The notes below the pieces were generated by a model. That model saw only the letters and a program-made list of their open reading frames with translations, was not told the DNA's origin and made no database searches. From assembly GCA_026027325.1 (NCBI GenBank), contig JAMSLZ010000001.1, positions 3,906,001 to 3,970,000 of the forward strand: DNA of 64,000 nt, given 5' to 3'. Below, piece after piece: positions 46,671 to 58,070 of the stretch. The stretch comes from Actinomucor elegans. Taxonomy: Eukaryota > Mucoromycota > Mucoromycetes > Mucorales > Mucoraceae. The translations under genes and the position numbers were made by a program. Numbering within the stretch: the first letter of the stretch is position 1; each line of letters opens with the position of its first letter.

Positions 46671-47060
46671 TATTGAATCAATTAAAGAAATACGATAGTG
46701 TTATCGAAGTTTTCAGAGATGATAACTCGATTCGCTTCAGACATTCTTGTCTCCAAATCTTCAACGTCATTAAATCGACTACGTTTAGTCTTTCCTTTGG
46801 GCACAGATTAAAAATGTTCAATTGGATTAAGTTCAGAATACGATGGAAAGTATATGTCTATATTCTCTTGCGTCAGTCGGTTGTTCAATTTCTGTGCATT
46901 ATTGTTCATGTCTAATTTTTTATTAAAGAGGCAAAAGCTTGCTTTATGTTTATGTTAAAGCCGGCTTCGTCTACTAAAATACATTTGTTTAAACAATTTA
47001 AATTTTTTTCAACCACTCCGCCACCCAGTTTGACCACTATGGTATGTTTTTAGAGTTATT
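46671..47060 (-). pseudogene. decayed DDE transposase fragment (Tc1/mariner-IS630 type)
   Basis: On the minus strand, broken frames show CILVDEAGFN (first catalytic Asp, about 46950-46985) and, after a deletion, YFPSYSELNPIEHF (third catalytic Glu, about 46809-46850), then a stop where a Trp is expected. A family-like C-terminus (KRSRFNDVEDLETRMSEANR) follows. The segment holding the second Asp is missing. It is a dead relic. Confidence 0.7.
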
Positions 47061-47334
47061 TCTGGCTTCAAAATGAAAAGTACTTTTTTTCACAGCCAAC
47101 CTCTTCATCTAGTCTAGAACTACTACAATTAACCAAATCAGTTGATTTTTTTTTTTTTTTTTTTCATAGACTAATGTACTGTAATGTATGATTTTTACAT
47201 TGAAGCCTGACTAATTTTATTTTGGGTAATAGTAATTAATGGCTTGTATTTTTCATTACTTTTATTTTATGAGGTATATATAATAAATAAACTTTCAGCA
47301 TCAGTCCATTCAATTTGGATTACAGTGTAATAGT

Positions 47335-48080
47335 TAGCTGGAGCATGTCTACTTGTCTCAAAGCGAAGCAAGATTTATTAGACCAAATAACCTTATTCTG
47401 ATTTTCAATGATCTAGTTGATCTTGCCTTCTTTTAAATCGATTAGAACAGCTAAGTTAAGGTTTCTCGGCAAGTCTATATGACCTAAACTCCTTTTCCTT
47501 AGGTGCATTGATGATAGTTGGTAAGTTAATTTCTCTGCCTATCACTTTAACTAGTACTTGTTGATGGATTCTGCATAGAGGATAAAGATTATTTCGAACC
47601 ACATACTTATGCCAATGCGTGCTTCAAGAAGTTGTAGTGGACATAACTACTTTACACAGAATAGTAATAGAAGTGTACTTGAATAGTTAACTTGTGTAAT
47701 CGTGATTAGTTATACTTACTGTATGTAACCACTACCCAGCCCAATAATAACAGAAGGCTGGCAGCGGTAGAATAAATCTCTCTCTTGTTTTCTGTCTCGT
47801 TAATTAAACACATACCCAACTAATTACGGACATCTCAGGAAATATCTCAGAAGTGAATGTTTTAGGTCTTCTTGAATAAGGTTAAAAGCAGCTTTCAAAT
47901 GTATTTACGGTACCTCATTACTACAACACTAACAGTTGAAATTGGAATGTCAAGTTCGTTAAAAATCTCAATTTGCTTCCAATTAGCTTTAATAGCTAAA
48001 CCCTTAATCATACCATAAGTGAAATCGTCAAGTTCTTTTCTTCTTTTATCCATTTTGTTTGTGATGTCTGAAAATGTCAT
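47335..48080 (-). pseudogene. decayed Tc1/mariner-type transposase, N-terminal half
   Basis: The 61-codon frame at 48080-47895 reads KRRKELDDFTYGMIKGLAIK then IFNELDIPISTVSVVVMRY, the helix-turn-helix head of fungal Tc1-like transposases. Further left, broken frames give INWIIENQNKVIWSNKSCF near 47372-47410, the usual 'WxxVIWSDESxF' motif, here with Asn for the first catalytic Asp. Several stops and shifts separate the pieces. It seems a different subfamily from the fragment at 46.7-47.1 kb. Confidence 0.6.
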
Positions 48081-48597
48081 GGTTGATTGATTTTACAATG
48101 TTCTTTAAAAGGTATGCAAAAGCGAATGGTTTATTTCAAAATTTCGAAAATATCAGTTATTAATTCAGTGGAGCTCTATTGGCTTGATTGTTTCATAAAA
48201 AAACTCTATCGCAGCATATGTACTGCGTAAAATAAAAAGGATTAGTATAAAGCAGATCAAAAGTATAAGAGAAAGATCCAAAACTATAGCTTGTATTATT
48301 TGTAAGATTACAATCAAACTCCGCACACTCAATAATAGGTGTAGACGAAATTATATCGCTAGCCAATATTATTATTTTATTACGTTGTAAAATTGCCAAG
48401 AAACGACGAAATTGTAAGAACGTATTCAAGTGTTTTATATATTAAGTGTAGTAACCTTTCAAATACCATGTAAAAACCATTTCATATTTACAAGTATTTA
48501 AAAAGAAGGGCAACTATTATAGGTAGCGGTTTTTTAATTTTAATACTCCGTTAAATTAGTGATTATAGTAATTTTAGATCTGAAACAGTCATCAGTT

Positions 48598-48669
48598 GAA
48601 GGATTAGCTCAGCGGCAGAGCGGCAGATTGCAAATCTGTAGGTCCCGTGTTCAAATCACGGATTCTTCT
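48598..48669 (+). tRNA. tRNA-Cys (GCA)
   Basis: A 72-nt cloverleaf without intron. Acceptor GAAGGAT pairs with ATTCTTC (one G-U), D stem GCTC/GAGC, anticodon stem GCAGA/TCTGT around loop TTGCAAA (anticodon GCA), variable AGGTC, T arm CCGTG-TTCAAAT-CACGG, discriminator T, the usual tRNA-Cys identity base. No encoded CCA. A T7 run eight bases downstream should end RNA polymerase III transcription. Confidence 0.95.
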
Positions 48670-50829
48670 TAATTTTTTTCTATTTTTTGTTTTTCGTGAT
48701 ATGTTTCTATCGCGTATACTTTTTTATTATTATTTTGTCGTGAGTAGAGATGTATATTTTAATGTAGAGTTATATGAAAATGTAGTTAAGAGATAAAAGA
48801 TGATCTTTATTCATTTGGCATTCTATTTGATGTTTATACTTATCAAAAGGTTATGCACAAATCTGTGTGTACCTGACAATTTGCGGAAATCGTTTTATTG
48901 AGGACAGTTGCTCAACTATCAACCATAAATTACAGAAAAAACACTTTGTATCTGTAAAGATGCTAATTTTTGAACATACTCAACTTCATCCAGATGTTTT
49001 TTTTCGGCTAGATCTCGATAGATCTTGGAAAAAAAATGCTGCATCTGATATAGATAACACTTATGTTGAGAGTATGTCTTCGTATCTACCAGAGCACAGT
49101 CTAGCTCTAGTACATAAAATTTTGCTAACTGCTAATTCACTTAGCTAATTGGCAGATCTTCTCTTTTCTTAATCTAATAATGATATAATAAAGATGTATC
49201 TGATCTATAGTACACTAAATCCATAAATAGGGTTAAGAGCGTTCTTATTACGAGAACCACATCCAGCGCTGCTATCTATAGCGTAGCTGGCAACCATTAA
49301 AAAAGCTTGATTACTCTATTTTAAATATTCTGCCACATTAGAAGTATTCTTGTCCAAGCCCTGTCTGTCCATATAAAAGAGTGACACCAATTCTACTTTT
49401 TGTTCTGGTAAAGTTTGTGCTTTCATTCATGACCCTAGACCAGTCGGAACAAGATCATCCCCAGCTCTTCCATCTAATAACGATACTTGTCATTTCTTAG
49501 CCCTTACCAGAGGAAACGACTGCGATACCTATTTTTATCCTGATGGCTTTAGCGATATAATCTATTTGCATTATCATATTTTGTAAAATCTTAGTTAAAC
49601 ATTAGGATATCTAATTATGCAATATTTAAACTATTGCAAGCCATACAATAGAAGGTTTTTGAGTTTTTTTTATTAAACTTGTATAATGTAATGTAATATA
49701 ATTCTCTGCATGATTCTATTCATGTTATCTTTTTATTATTACTTTAAACACTCAAAGCCCTTACATCCCAAACTGAGAATCCTTCTGCAAATAGTTTTCT
49801 ACTTTTGATTTTCAGAGTCATTTCACCCAAGCTATGCAAACAACCAGTATTACACTACCATGAAAGTTCAATGTACCATGAGAAAAATGACTGTGGTCCT
49901 GCACATTGAACTAATTTCTTGGCTTTTGGCACCAGTAAAAAAAGAAAAAAAGAACATCGAAACAAGAAAGCAACTAAAGCCAAACACCTTGGTGTCGAAC
50001 ATTATGTGAATGCTGGGAAAGGGTTTAATAGAGTGACCAATTTCTTTATTGGTAGTTTAATTACATTGGCTCCTCATGGCACCAGCATCGATATATTCAT
50101 ACACAACCATGTCAGTATCGATGATTGAGATTATAGCCTGACGGAAAATGAATATCATTCTTCACTTCGCGCCAAAATGCAAGATTTTACATGTAATCAT
50201 CCTCTTTCTATGAGCTATTAACATGCTGAAAAAATATATCACCTTTGTGACTTACATTGAGGTTTGTAAATATTTTATCAAATAAATTGAATATAATGCC
50301 TATAGAGAATAAAAGAAATCGATAAATAAGCGCATCGAAATGAAGAATAGCGTAAAAAGAAATTAGTTGATAAAATGCTAAATCTATTAATTCTAAGACC
50401 TACTCTAATGAAACGTATCACCGCTATCGGGGGTAGGCTTAGCCTCGCTTCGTTACAAGAAGTCAGCAAATGTTGAAGAGCTATTATTAGTGTTGAAGTG
50501 ACTGAGTTGAGGATTGAAACAAGGAAATGTACTTCCAAAGAGTAGTCAAGGCAAATCACGGATACCAGCTGCAAGCGTCGATACCTTATCTCGACTGCAT
50601 GCCGCTTGGCAAGATAGAACATGCGGATAATTTAGCACAAGAACTCACCTCATATCGATTTTATCTTGCAGTTATTAACAGACAGCTTCTCATAGTAAAG
50701 TACATAAGTCAGGAAGTCGTTGTGTTCTTTAGTGATGAATACAGACGTGTACGGTTATACATTTTAGATTTGTGATGACGTTTTAGCCGTGAGCCTCGGT
50801 CACTGATGAACATCAATGGGATAATGCGG
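48670..50829. other. gene-poor stretch, no gene recognised
   Basis: Frames of 69-114 codons exist (48867-49148 plus, 49919-50128 plus, 50278-50622 minus, 50527-50775 plus) but none shows a recognised domain or plausible exon partners. They may be worn transposon parts. Confidence 0.45.
49009..49055 (+). repeat. dispersed repeat, plus-oriented, degenerate
   Basis: Shows TAGATCTCGATAGATCTTGG then AATGCTGCATCTGATATAG. Confidence 0.45.
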
Positions 50830-51603
50830 TTATTGCCTAGTTTTCATTTCAACGCGCAGTACTTGTCCATACATTTCTTCTTTTGGTATTCAGTCCTTTC
50901 CTGCTTTCGACAAAGAGTGTTTCCAAAGTAGAATGAACGTAGTTGGTTTATTACTGTTGTATGGTATTGATACACTGTTTCCGGCTCTTGGAGAGTAGTC
51001 CCAGCAATCAATCTGGATAATTGTCATTCAAAATCCGGCAAGCTAGGACCATCGTGAATTGAAGATTTAGGTATTTTCAACGATGCAAAGAACCATTTAG
51101 TACGACACTCGTAATAGATGCCATTGAACTTCACTTTGAATGACTCGTGTAATGATTTGAAGTCATTAATGATGATTTCTAGATATGTTCAACCAGTCAG
51201 TATATGGCAAATTCTTAATCTTACAAAATGATGTATATTGCCTTCATTTGATTGAATAGCAAATCGGAAAGTTCTAAATATTGCTTAAATTATCCCAGAG
51301 AAAAACCAACACTTTCGGTCATAGTTTCAGACCGTTATCAGTTTCGAAGAACGGCAAGTTCTTCAAATCACTTCAGCTGACATATAGACAGACGTCTTAG
51401 GCATTATATAAATGTAGGGCGTCATCTTTGTTAATTGTCTGTTTGGGCTCGATCGCTTCAATCTGACATCTATTAAGAAATAACCTGAGATCATATAAAT
51501 TTCGTTTAGTCGTTGTCAAATCATTCTTGGATTTCTGGTGTTTTTGAGCAATTGCGAACTTTTCGGCTTCTAATCTCTTGATCTGTTGATAGAGGGGGCT
51601 CAT
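50830..51603 (-). pseudogene. degenerate coding remnant of unknown family
   Basis: The minus strand opens with an ATG frame (51603-51397) of coiled-coil character (MSPLYQQIKRLEAEKFAIAQ). After a stretch with stops, coding-like sequence resumes near 51190: FKSLHESFKVKFNGIYYECR, then WFFASLKIPKSSIHDGPSL, an in-frame TGA, then QLSRLIAGTTLQEPETVYQY and YCALK. The amino-acid composition and long stop-poor runs suggest a former gene, perhaps a transposon's. I do not recognise the family. Confidence 0.4.
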
Positions 51604-53451
51604 TGTTTTTAAAATTGCCTTAATTCAAAGCAAACAATCATTTGTTACTGATATCTTTTAATGTGCCTTTTTGCGAAAATTACTTGTTTTTTTGAATACT
51701 ACTTTCAGTGCCTTGAATAATGCCTATTGAATTATATTTTTGATCCTACAAAACGAGCCCGATCCAAACGGCTTCATTTAAGGCTATCCGTCACTACCGG
51801 CTTATGGGCAATGCTTCCATACTCTCTTTTATTAAACTCCCCCCCCCCCTGATCTATGAAGTACCATATCAGTATATCCAAACCTGGCACTGAATCAGTT
51901 CTGCTCATTACCGCTATCTTCTCGAGCTTTTCTTTCTTGGTGATGACTTTTACAAGAAAAAATAACTACTCAAAGTACTTTACACAACATTAACCTATCA
52001 TTACATGCTAGTCGAAGTAGCCAAATCTGCCATTCAACGCCAGAGAATAATCATCACTTTGGAATTAACTGTTAATACAAAAGTATTTTATGGAGTCACG
52101 TATTAGACCAGCTATCTCTATCCGTGGTCTTCCCAAATCTGGCCGAAATGCGGAGAGCCCTACTGTTTCATAAGCTTGTCTGTAATAATCCAGGGCCCGG
52201 TAACCTGTCTAGCTTATACAATGGGCTCCACTTTCAATTGATAGGCACCATCTTTCTAGAGATCTGGACATACCATAATACTTGTATTCTTGCTACGCCT
52301 CCTTTACTTTGGATGTCTACTGCAGTTGAGACCATCATTTTTCACCTCGCAGCCATCTTACCTACAGGGCTCTTCCAATAATAATTGCATAGCAGAAGAT
52401 GATAATTGATTCTTAATTTAATTTAACAAATACTCATTTAATACAAAAAAAAAAAAAATAGACTCAAACCTCTCAAGTAGCAGGGTTAATTAACATAGTT
52501 AACAAGATAATATTTCATGTATGACAAATAATAGTATAGTAGTATTAAGAGGTCATTTATGTTCTAGTATGTAGTCATATTACAATATGTAGCATATAAA
52601 GGTTAATTTATACGATAATACTGTAGGAGAGAATATGGCATAGACTAAGAAAGGTAAAACCACTGTGTAAATGAAAATTATAAATTAACTAACAAGTATA
52701 GAACATCGAACGTATCAAAATGATTGGCGTTTTAATGAGGTTCTCATCAGACACAGTGCCTCATTGTAAGCACGGGCTAGTCATAAAAGCTGGTAGTTAA
52801 TCGAGATCAATCGAGATTGATTGAGCCGATTGAGAGTCATATGGAATATAAATTGATTTCTATTACAAAGAGTAATATAGTAATAATTGGATCATGGCGA
52901 ATGCGTGGTTTTTATTCTCTAAGGGTATGGTGTGTAAAAGGATATGGCCTTAGGCGGCTTCGCAAGACATACCGTACAGACATTTCTTTTGGTTTACATT
53001 TTTTAAATAAACTTTCAGAGCATAGTGTTTATCGACAATAATTTCGCAAAATAGTTAGCATGCGATCTTTACAGTGAGTGTGTACATACCTAGATGGTGC
53101 TACGCGATGTCAAGACACAATTATATGTATTTAATATATTAACCCATCTAATCTGCAATTCAATGATGGCATATGTAATGTATTTAAAAGATTTCATACT
53201 GTGCAATATAGAAATCAATCTTTTACATCAATAAAAACAACTATGCATTCAACATGATCTAATTATTATTCTATTACCCTTTGCAGTAGTAATCAATTTA
53301 TATCCCATATAGCTTGCAGTCTTCATTAATCCATATTCAAACTAAAAAAAACAACTAGTAAATAAATACCTTAAGAGATATGATAATAATAGTATTTCTA
53401 TGAAAAGTAAAGAAAATATTATCCCTCTTCATCCTTTTTTAACTAAACGGT
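51604..53451. other. gene-poor stretch, possible retroelement trace
   Basis: A frame at 52124-52381 (85 codons) contains STAVETIIFHLAA, faintly like the zinc-knuckle tail of fungal LINE reverse transcriptases, but lacks the cysteines. A C10 run lies near 51840-51849 and an A14 run near 52445. No confident feature. Confidence 0.35.
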
Positions 53452-54942
53452 ATGAAAGTGAAATTGTTTCAGCTGGCTTTGCTTGCGTTAGTCCCATAAG
53501 TATTTGCAGCTACTGATCTAGAACATAAGTCCAGCAACCACCTATTATCCAAACGAAATGTAACTGATATTTTGTTAAACGGTGGAACTACATGTGGAGG
53601 GAACTGGGGCACTGAAGAGGTAAATGGCCTATAATTTCTATTCAAATACTGCTACTGAAACCTTATACTATATATAAAAAGATACTTCGGTTTAATGTCA
53701 TTGCCAGCAGTTTTTTTTAACTCTTCAGTATTTATGTATTTTAATGGGCCAATGACAGTTGGCATATTATCAATTAGCGAAGCCTATACAAATTATTTTG
53801 ATCCTACTGATGATTGTTCCAACATAGAGCCCAACTTGTCAGATTATGGTCTCATAGTAAGAGATGCAGTATATTTTCACCGTCTAAGACACCGTAGACC
53901 TATATCAATCCGTGGTGAAGTGTTTCTTCCTGAAGGTTTTGATACAGATAATGTTATTCAAAAAATTTCTACATGTCCTGTAAACAATAACAGACGTACT
54001 GGTCTTTTCGATTTTGACAGTGTTATGGAACAAGCTACTAATGTATCAAGAACATTTTCAACCTATCAGCTCAGTATTTATCTCGACGAAAGTGGAAACT
54101 TGGCTACTATTGGTAATAAAACCAATGGCTATGATGCTATCACCATGAATACTTGTAATAATGGGAATTGCCCTTTATATTCTGGAAAAATATCTGATCC
54201 TTCCGCCTTCTTACTCAATGAAACTGTCTGGGATGGACCAGTATCAGGACAGTGGCCATTAAAGCTGATTATTAATGTATGTGTATATCATCCACTTGAT
54301 TATATGTTATAGGAAAGGGCTTATAAAATAATAACTCATTGTTCTATTACAGGTCCCTGTTGACGTTGGCTCATCATTTTCTGTTAACACACGTCATCCT
54401 GGTATTGGTATGCATATTTGTGGCACAATTTGAAATTTCTATCCTTCTGATAATGGAGGTCATTATATTTCTGGTAAGGTGAATGTAGACCTTCGCAGCG
54501 AGGATCGAATGGGTGGTTTCTTTCTCATTCCAGAAGGTATTTACTTCAATGGAGTATAATAAGCTTACTAACATGATGTGTTCTAGGCGAACTTTCCTCT
54601 ATAGATGCCAGCAGTATTGCAGGCACTATATTGTCCTTCGCATATAATACTTAAAATCACCGAGTTTATAATTACGAGGCTTTAGATAAAAACTGCAAGT
54701 TTTTCAATGATTGTAATGCCTTAGATAACTGTACACCTGGAGGTGCTACGGCAGTCATTACTACTACCACTGAAACCGATAGTATTACTACCACCTTATT
54801 CAGGGAAACAATTCAAACTCAAACTATTATTGAAAATGAAACAACTACCACTGCCGTTATTATAATACCAGAACAGAATCTACATAAGCACCCAAAGCAC
54901 AGTGGTAGTTATCATAACAAAAACGACGGTAGTGAGGAATAA
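53452..54942 (+). pseudogene. secreted choice-of-anchor-A-like protein, broken by a frameshift and three stops
   Basis: The ancestral layout is still clear. Exon 1 (53452-53619) has a signal peptide (MKVKLFQLALLALVP) with TAA at 53497-53499, then LSKRNVTDILLNGG and CGGNWGTEE. Exon 2 begins about 53682 with ILRFNVIASSFF and shifts frame in a T8 run (53711-53718), then stays open to 54285 (NGPMTVG, SDYGLIVRDAVYFH). Exon 3 (about 54356-54537) has VPVDVGSSFSVN with TGA at 54431-54433, where a Trp before NFYP is expected. Exon 4 (about 54589-54942) has SIDASSIAGTILSFAYNT, then TAA at 54652-54654 and a Thr-rich tail (TTTTETDSITTTLF). The domain call rests on the FNVI start and the IDASxIxGTIL block typical of choice-of-anchor-A proteins. 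It was probably a cell-surface protein. Confidence 0.65.
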
Positions 54943-55081
54943 AGAATAATTAAAGGGAAGAGCGTACAGACAAAGAGTAGGATGACGATGAAGGTGACAG
55001 GGCTTTGATATTGAAATAAAAGATGACATTTATTAATCGAAACTGAAGCAATGGATGCACACATGCGAAAGTATGAATAAT

Positions 55082-56458
55082 TCAAGGAAAAAAGTTCTTT
55101 CCTAATGATAGGCGATGAGGGGAAAAAGGCACAGAGTGGCGAATCCATTCTCGACAATCACTAGGTGTAATTTTTGAGCAAGATTCCATGATTCTGTTAC
55201 TAGTTTGATTTTCTTCACCCGTGAATGGTGTTCGGCTAACACCAGACTGAACTTTGGCCCAGAACTTCTCAATAGGGTTGGGAAAAGGCAATACAGTCGG
55301 CAAGTATGCGCATTTGAAGCCTCTTTCCTCAATTTTCCTCTTGACCAACATTGGTTGAATGATGGGTGCATCATCCATGACAAGATAATACCCTGATAAA
55401 CCATGGCTTTGTAAAACATTCATTACATTCATTAGGTAACCCAGATAGTGCTCATTCTCGCCTTCGTTTTCCACTAAGGAACCATCCGCATGTCTCTTTT
55501 GAGGTGTAGTTGCAATTGGTTTTCGTAATGATACGTCTATCACGCCTTTCGGTGAGATAGCGCCTAGAATTGTGATAGAAACCCCACTCACATTAGTTGG
55601 CCTGGTAGTGCTCTTGTTCTTAGAAGACCAGCCATGATTACGTGCTTCATGACGAATAAAGCTTGCTTCGCCGATAAAGACGCAATTCTTTTCAAAGTCC
55701 ATATCTTTACTTGCGATCCAATTCTCGATAGCAGCCATTACTTCCACATCATTTCGACTTTCAGGTGCTTTTTCCAGACGCTTCAAGCTAACTGCGCATT
55801 TAGCGCGCATATGTCGATGCAAAGCAGAGTTACTGACAGACAGACCTTCGAAATTATCGCGTAGTGCTTCTTTAATCTGCGTTAATGAACTTGGAGTCGT
55901 TTCATGATCGATATAATTGATGATAAATCGTGTATGTTCATCTTTAAGCTTGGACATAACTCCCTCTGCTGGTCCTCTCTTGTTGCGTACAGGCGTAACA
56001 CCGCCTTGGTTCCACATTTTTCGATAGCGATAAGCTGTATTGATGGTGATATCCATTTTTTCGGAAGCTTCTTTGACAGACATGCCTTCAATAATCAAAT
56101 TGATATAACCCATGATCTGCTCGTCCGTGTACTTTTTGTATACTAGTTTTGTAGGCTTGGCTTTGCTACTTTCTGCTGTCTGTGGTGATGCTAGTTTTTC
56201 AGCCTCGGCTTCTTCTGGTTGACCTCGAAGTCCGTTTTGCAAACTTTGAGCAAACAACTGCAAGCGTTCCTGCCGTTGACTCTCCGTCTCTCCTACACTG
56301 CTCATTGTGTGATTCAAATCGTTGCTTTGACTCGTGCTGCTTTGATTTGTATTTTCCAGTTGCTGATGTTTGTCAGATTCGTCATCGGAGAGTGTAGCAG
56401 TTGGATTGAAAGAAATAAGGCTGACATGCATAGAAGAACCACCTTGGGATTGTGCCAT
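55082..56458 (-). CDS. DDE transposase-like protein (Tc1/IS630 superfamily) lacking the first catalytic Asp
   Basis: One open frame of 458 codons, no introns. A 100-residue polar head (Gln/Ser/Glu-rich) precedes a helix-turn-helix (YTDEQIMGYINLIIEG, ITINTAYRYRKMWNQ) and a DDE domain. The second Asp is in YLVMDDAP (D362) and Glu in FPNPIEKFW (E397); the 34-residue gap fits DD34E. The first motif is CVFIGEASF, where relatives have VFVDEAGF, so the first catalytic Asp is Gly263 (codon GGC at 55670-55672). The C-terminal DCREWIRHSVPF block matches the family. No terminal inverted repeats were seen by eye on either side. It is either a recently killed transposase or a host-adopted DNA-binding protein. 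It lies 140 bp from the pseudogene's stop. Confidence 0.85.
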   Translation of the reverse strand: MAQSQGGSSMHVSLISFNPTATLSDDESDKHQQLENTNQSSTSQSNDLNHTMSSVGETESQRQERLQLFAQSLQNGLRGQPEEAEAEKLASPQTAESSKAKPTKLVYKKYTDEQIMGYINLIIEGMSVKEASEKMDITINTAYRYRKMWNQGGVTPVRNKRGPAEGVMSKLKDEHTRFIINYIDHETTPSSLTQIKEALRDNFEGLSVSNSALHRHMRAKCAVSLKRLEKAPESRNDVEVMAAIENWIASKDMDFEKNCVFIGEASFIRHEARNHGWSSKNKSTTRPTNVSGVSITILGAISPKGVIDVSLRKPIATTPQKRHADGSLVENEGENEHYLGYLMNVMNVLQSHGLSGYYLVMDDAPIIQPMLVKRKIEERGFKCAYLPTVLPFPNPIEKFWAKVQSGVSRTPFTGEENQTSNRIMESCSKITPSDCREWIRHSVPFSPHRLSLGKNFFP

Positions 56459-57840
56459 TCTTTTGGTAATAAACGCTTAAAGTTAATGAAAAGAAAAAAG
56501 AAGTACTTTTTCCCAATTAAACTGTTGGAGGTATTCTCAAATAAATTTCTTTACTTTTCTCAAAAAACGTCACGTATAAATTTGTCTTATCTATGATATG
56601 CTCTTTGGAACACCTTCAGGAAAGAAATATCTTAATATATAAACCAAGGAGTATCAAGAAAGAACGCTGCAAAGGTCTAGCAGTAGAACGGTAGTAATTT
56701 AGGTACCGATTTTGTTTATAAAGTCTTGAAATAGGTTCCAAACAAAATCCAAGGACTTATTCAATTGGATAGCTCGTCAAGAACGAGACCTATCACTTAA
56801 TTCAAAAAAGATCAATATATAGTACTAGAGGATGATAGCCCTCATATAAGCTTAACAGTAGCTGTTTTATATTACATCAATCGGTATGTACACTATGATC
56901 TAATATAGAGTTGTACTATTTGGAACGCTTTGAGTCTAAGGATTCTTGAATCCTCTACTATATCTGGATTGCTTACATTCTGGTTGCCGTCAAATATTTA
57001 AGAAGAATCTTGCGATCACGATTGAGAAAGTCATTCTTTACAATTTCAAGGAGTTGATTTCCAAGACAGCCTTTTAATCAGCTAAGACAGCACTCGCTAT
57101 TCGTACTGAGAAAAATATATCATAGTACTTACCCTCACTAAAGCAAAGCTCGCTTTTCAAAGCACGGACCAACCGTGATTGGATTATCATTTTTTGAATT
57201 TTACCAATGGTTCTGAATGGTCAATCTTAGGTCTCTATGTCTTTTATTTGATATTTGAATAATAAAGATGTGAGATAATAGAATTTATTTATGTATCATA
57301 TAATGTAAATATTATACTATATTTTATTAGAATTCATATTTTGAAAAAGAGTGATGCATGATCTGCTTTAGCTTACAATTGCTTATCAAGTTTTTGTATG
57401 TAAAAATTAAACTTTTAAAAAACAACTGATATGGTTGCTCTATTCATGAACTATGTCATTTACGCCATCAAAAAATATATCATTACTACTACTATGCTAC
57501 TTGTTTCAATGCTTATTAGCTATCAACAATTTAAGAATTGCCCAGGCTTGCTTTGAACCAATTTCTTTTTAGACTAAGAATTCAATCCCATTTATTATGA
57601 ATCAAATTAACAAGATTTGTATAGAGGTCAAAGGCATTATATAGTTTTAAAGACACTTGAAGTTTCTTTCAGTTTATCGATATACTGTTATTAACAAAAT
57701 CGATTTCATATATGTTCTAGAAGTAAACTACAACTTATGCTGTTTCATATTTAAACAAAATATCAAAGATTCAGAGGAACTTGAAAAATAATTCCCAAGG
57801 CAATAATCTTTGATTTCTTCAGAAATATTCCATTTTGAGT

Positions 57841-57903
57841 GTCTCTAGATCTCTTGACCAATCTCGATCAACTGTCACATTTGATTAGTATAGCATTTTA
57901 AAA
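57841..57903 (+). repeat. dispersed repeat, plus-oriented
   Basis: Shows CTAGATCTCTTGACCAATCT then CGATCAACTGTCACATTTGA and TTAGTATAGCATTT. Confidence 0.6.
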
Positions 57904-57944
57904 GTATTACTTGACAGGTCTACAGCCAGCGTATTGTATAATGA

Positions 57945-58070
57945 TTGACTGTAAATTATATGCATTCCGGTTGGATTATTAGATTAAATGATTTCTAGAT
58001 CTCTATACTGATCCCAGACAATAATCGCAATTGAATAGTAACTTATGTCCAGAATGAAGTATTGCATCTT
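57945..58070 (+). repeat. dispersed repeat, plus-oriented, longest copy
   Basis: Runs from CTGTAAATTATATGCATTCC through TTCTAGATCTCTATACTGAT and ATAATCGCAATTGAATAGTA to TTATGTCCAGAATGAAGTAT. It links the AAATTATA module, the GATC core and the CCAGAATGA tail in one copy. Confidence 0.65.

Noticed and set aside
49919..50128. 69-codon frame starting with a Lys-rich stretch, considered as a Fanzor/TnpB or transposon part
   Set aside because: None of the RuvC or zinc-finger motifs of those proteins is present, and flanking sequence gives no continuation.
52124..52381. 85-codon frame considered as the tail of a LINE reverse transcriptase
   Set aside because: The Cys/His pattern that would support it is missing; kept only as a remark in the gap entry.
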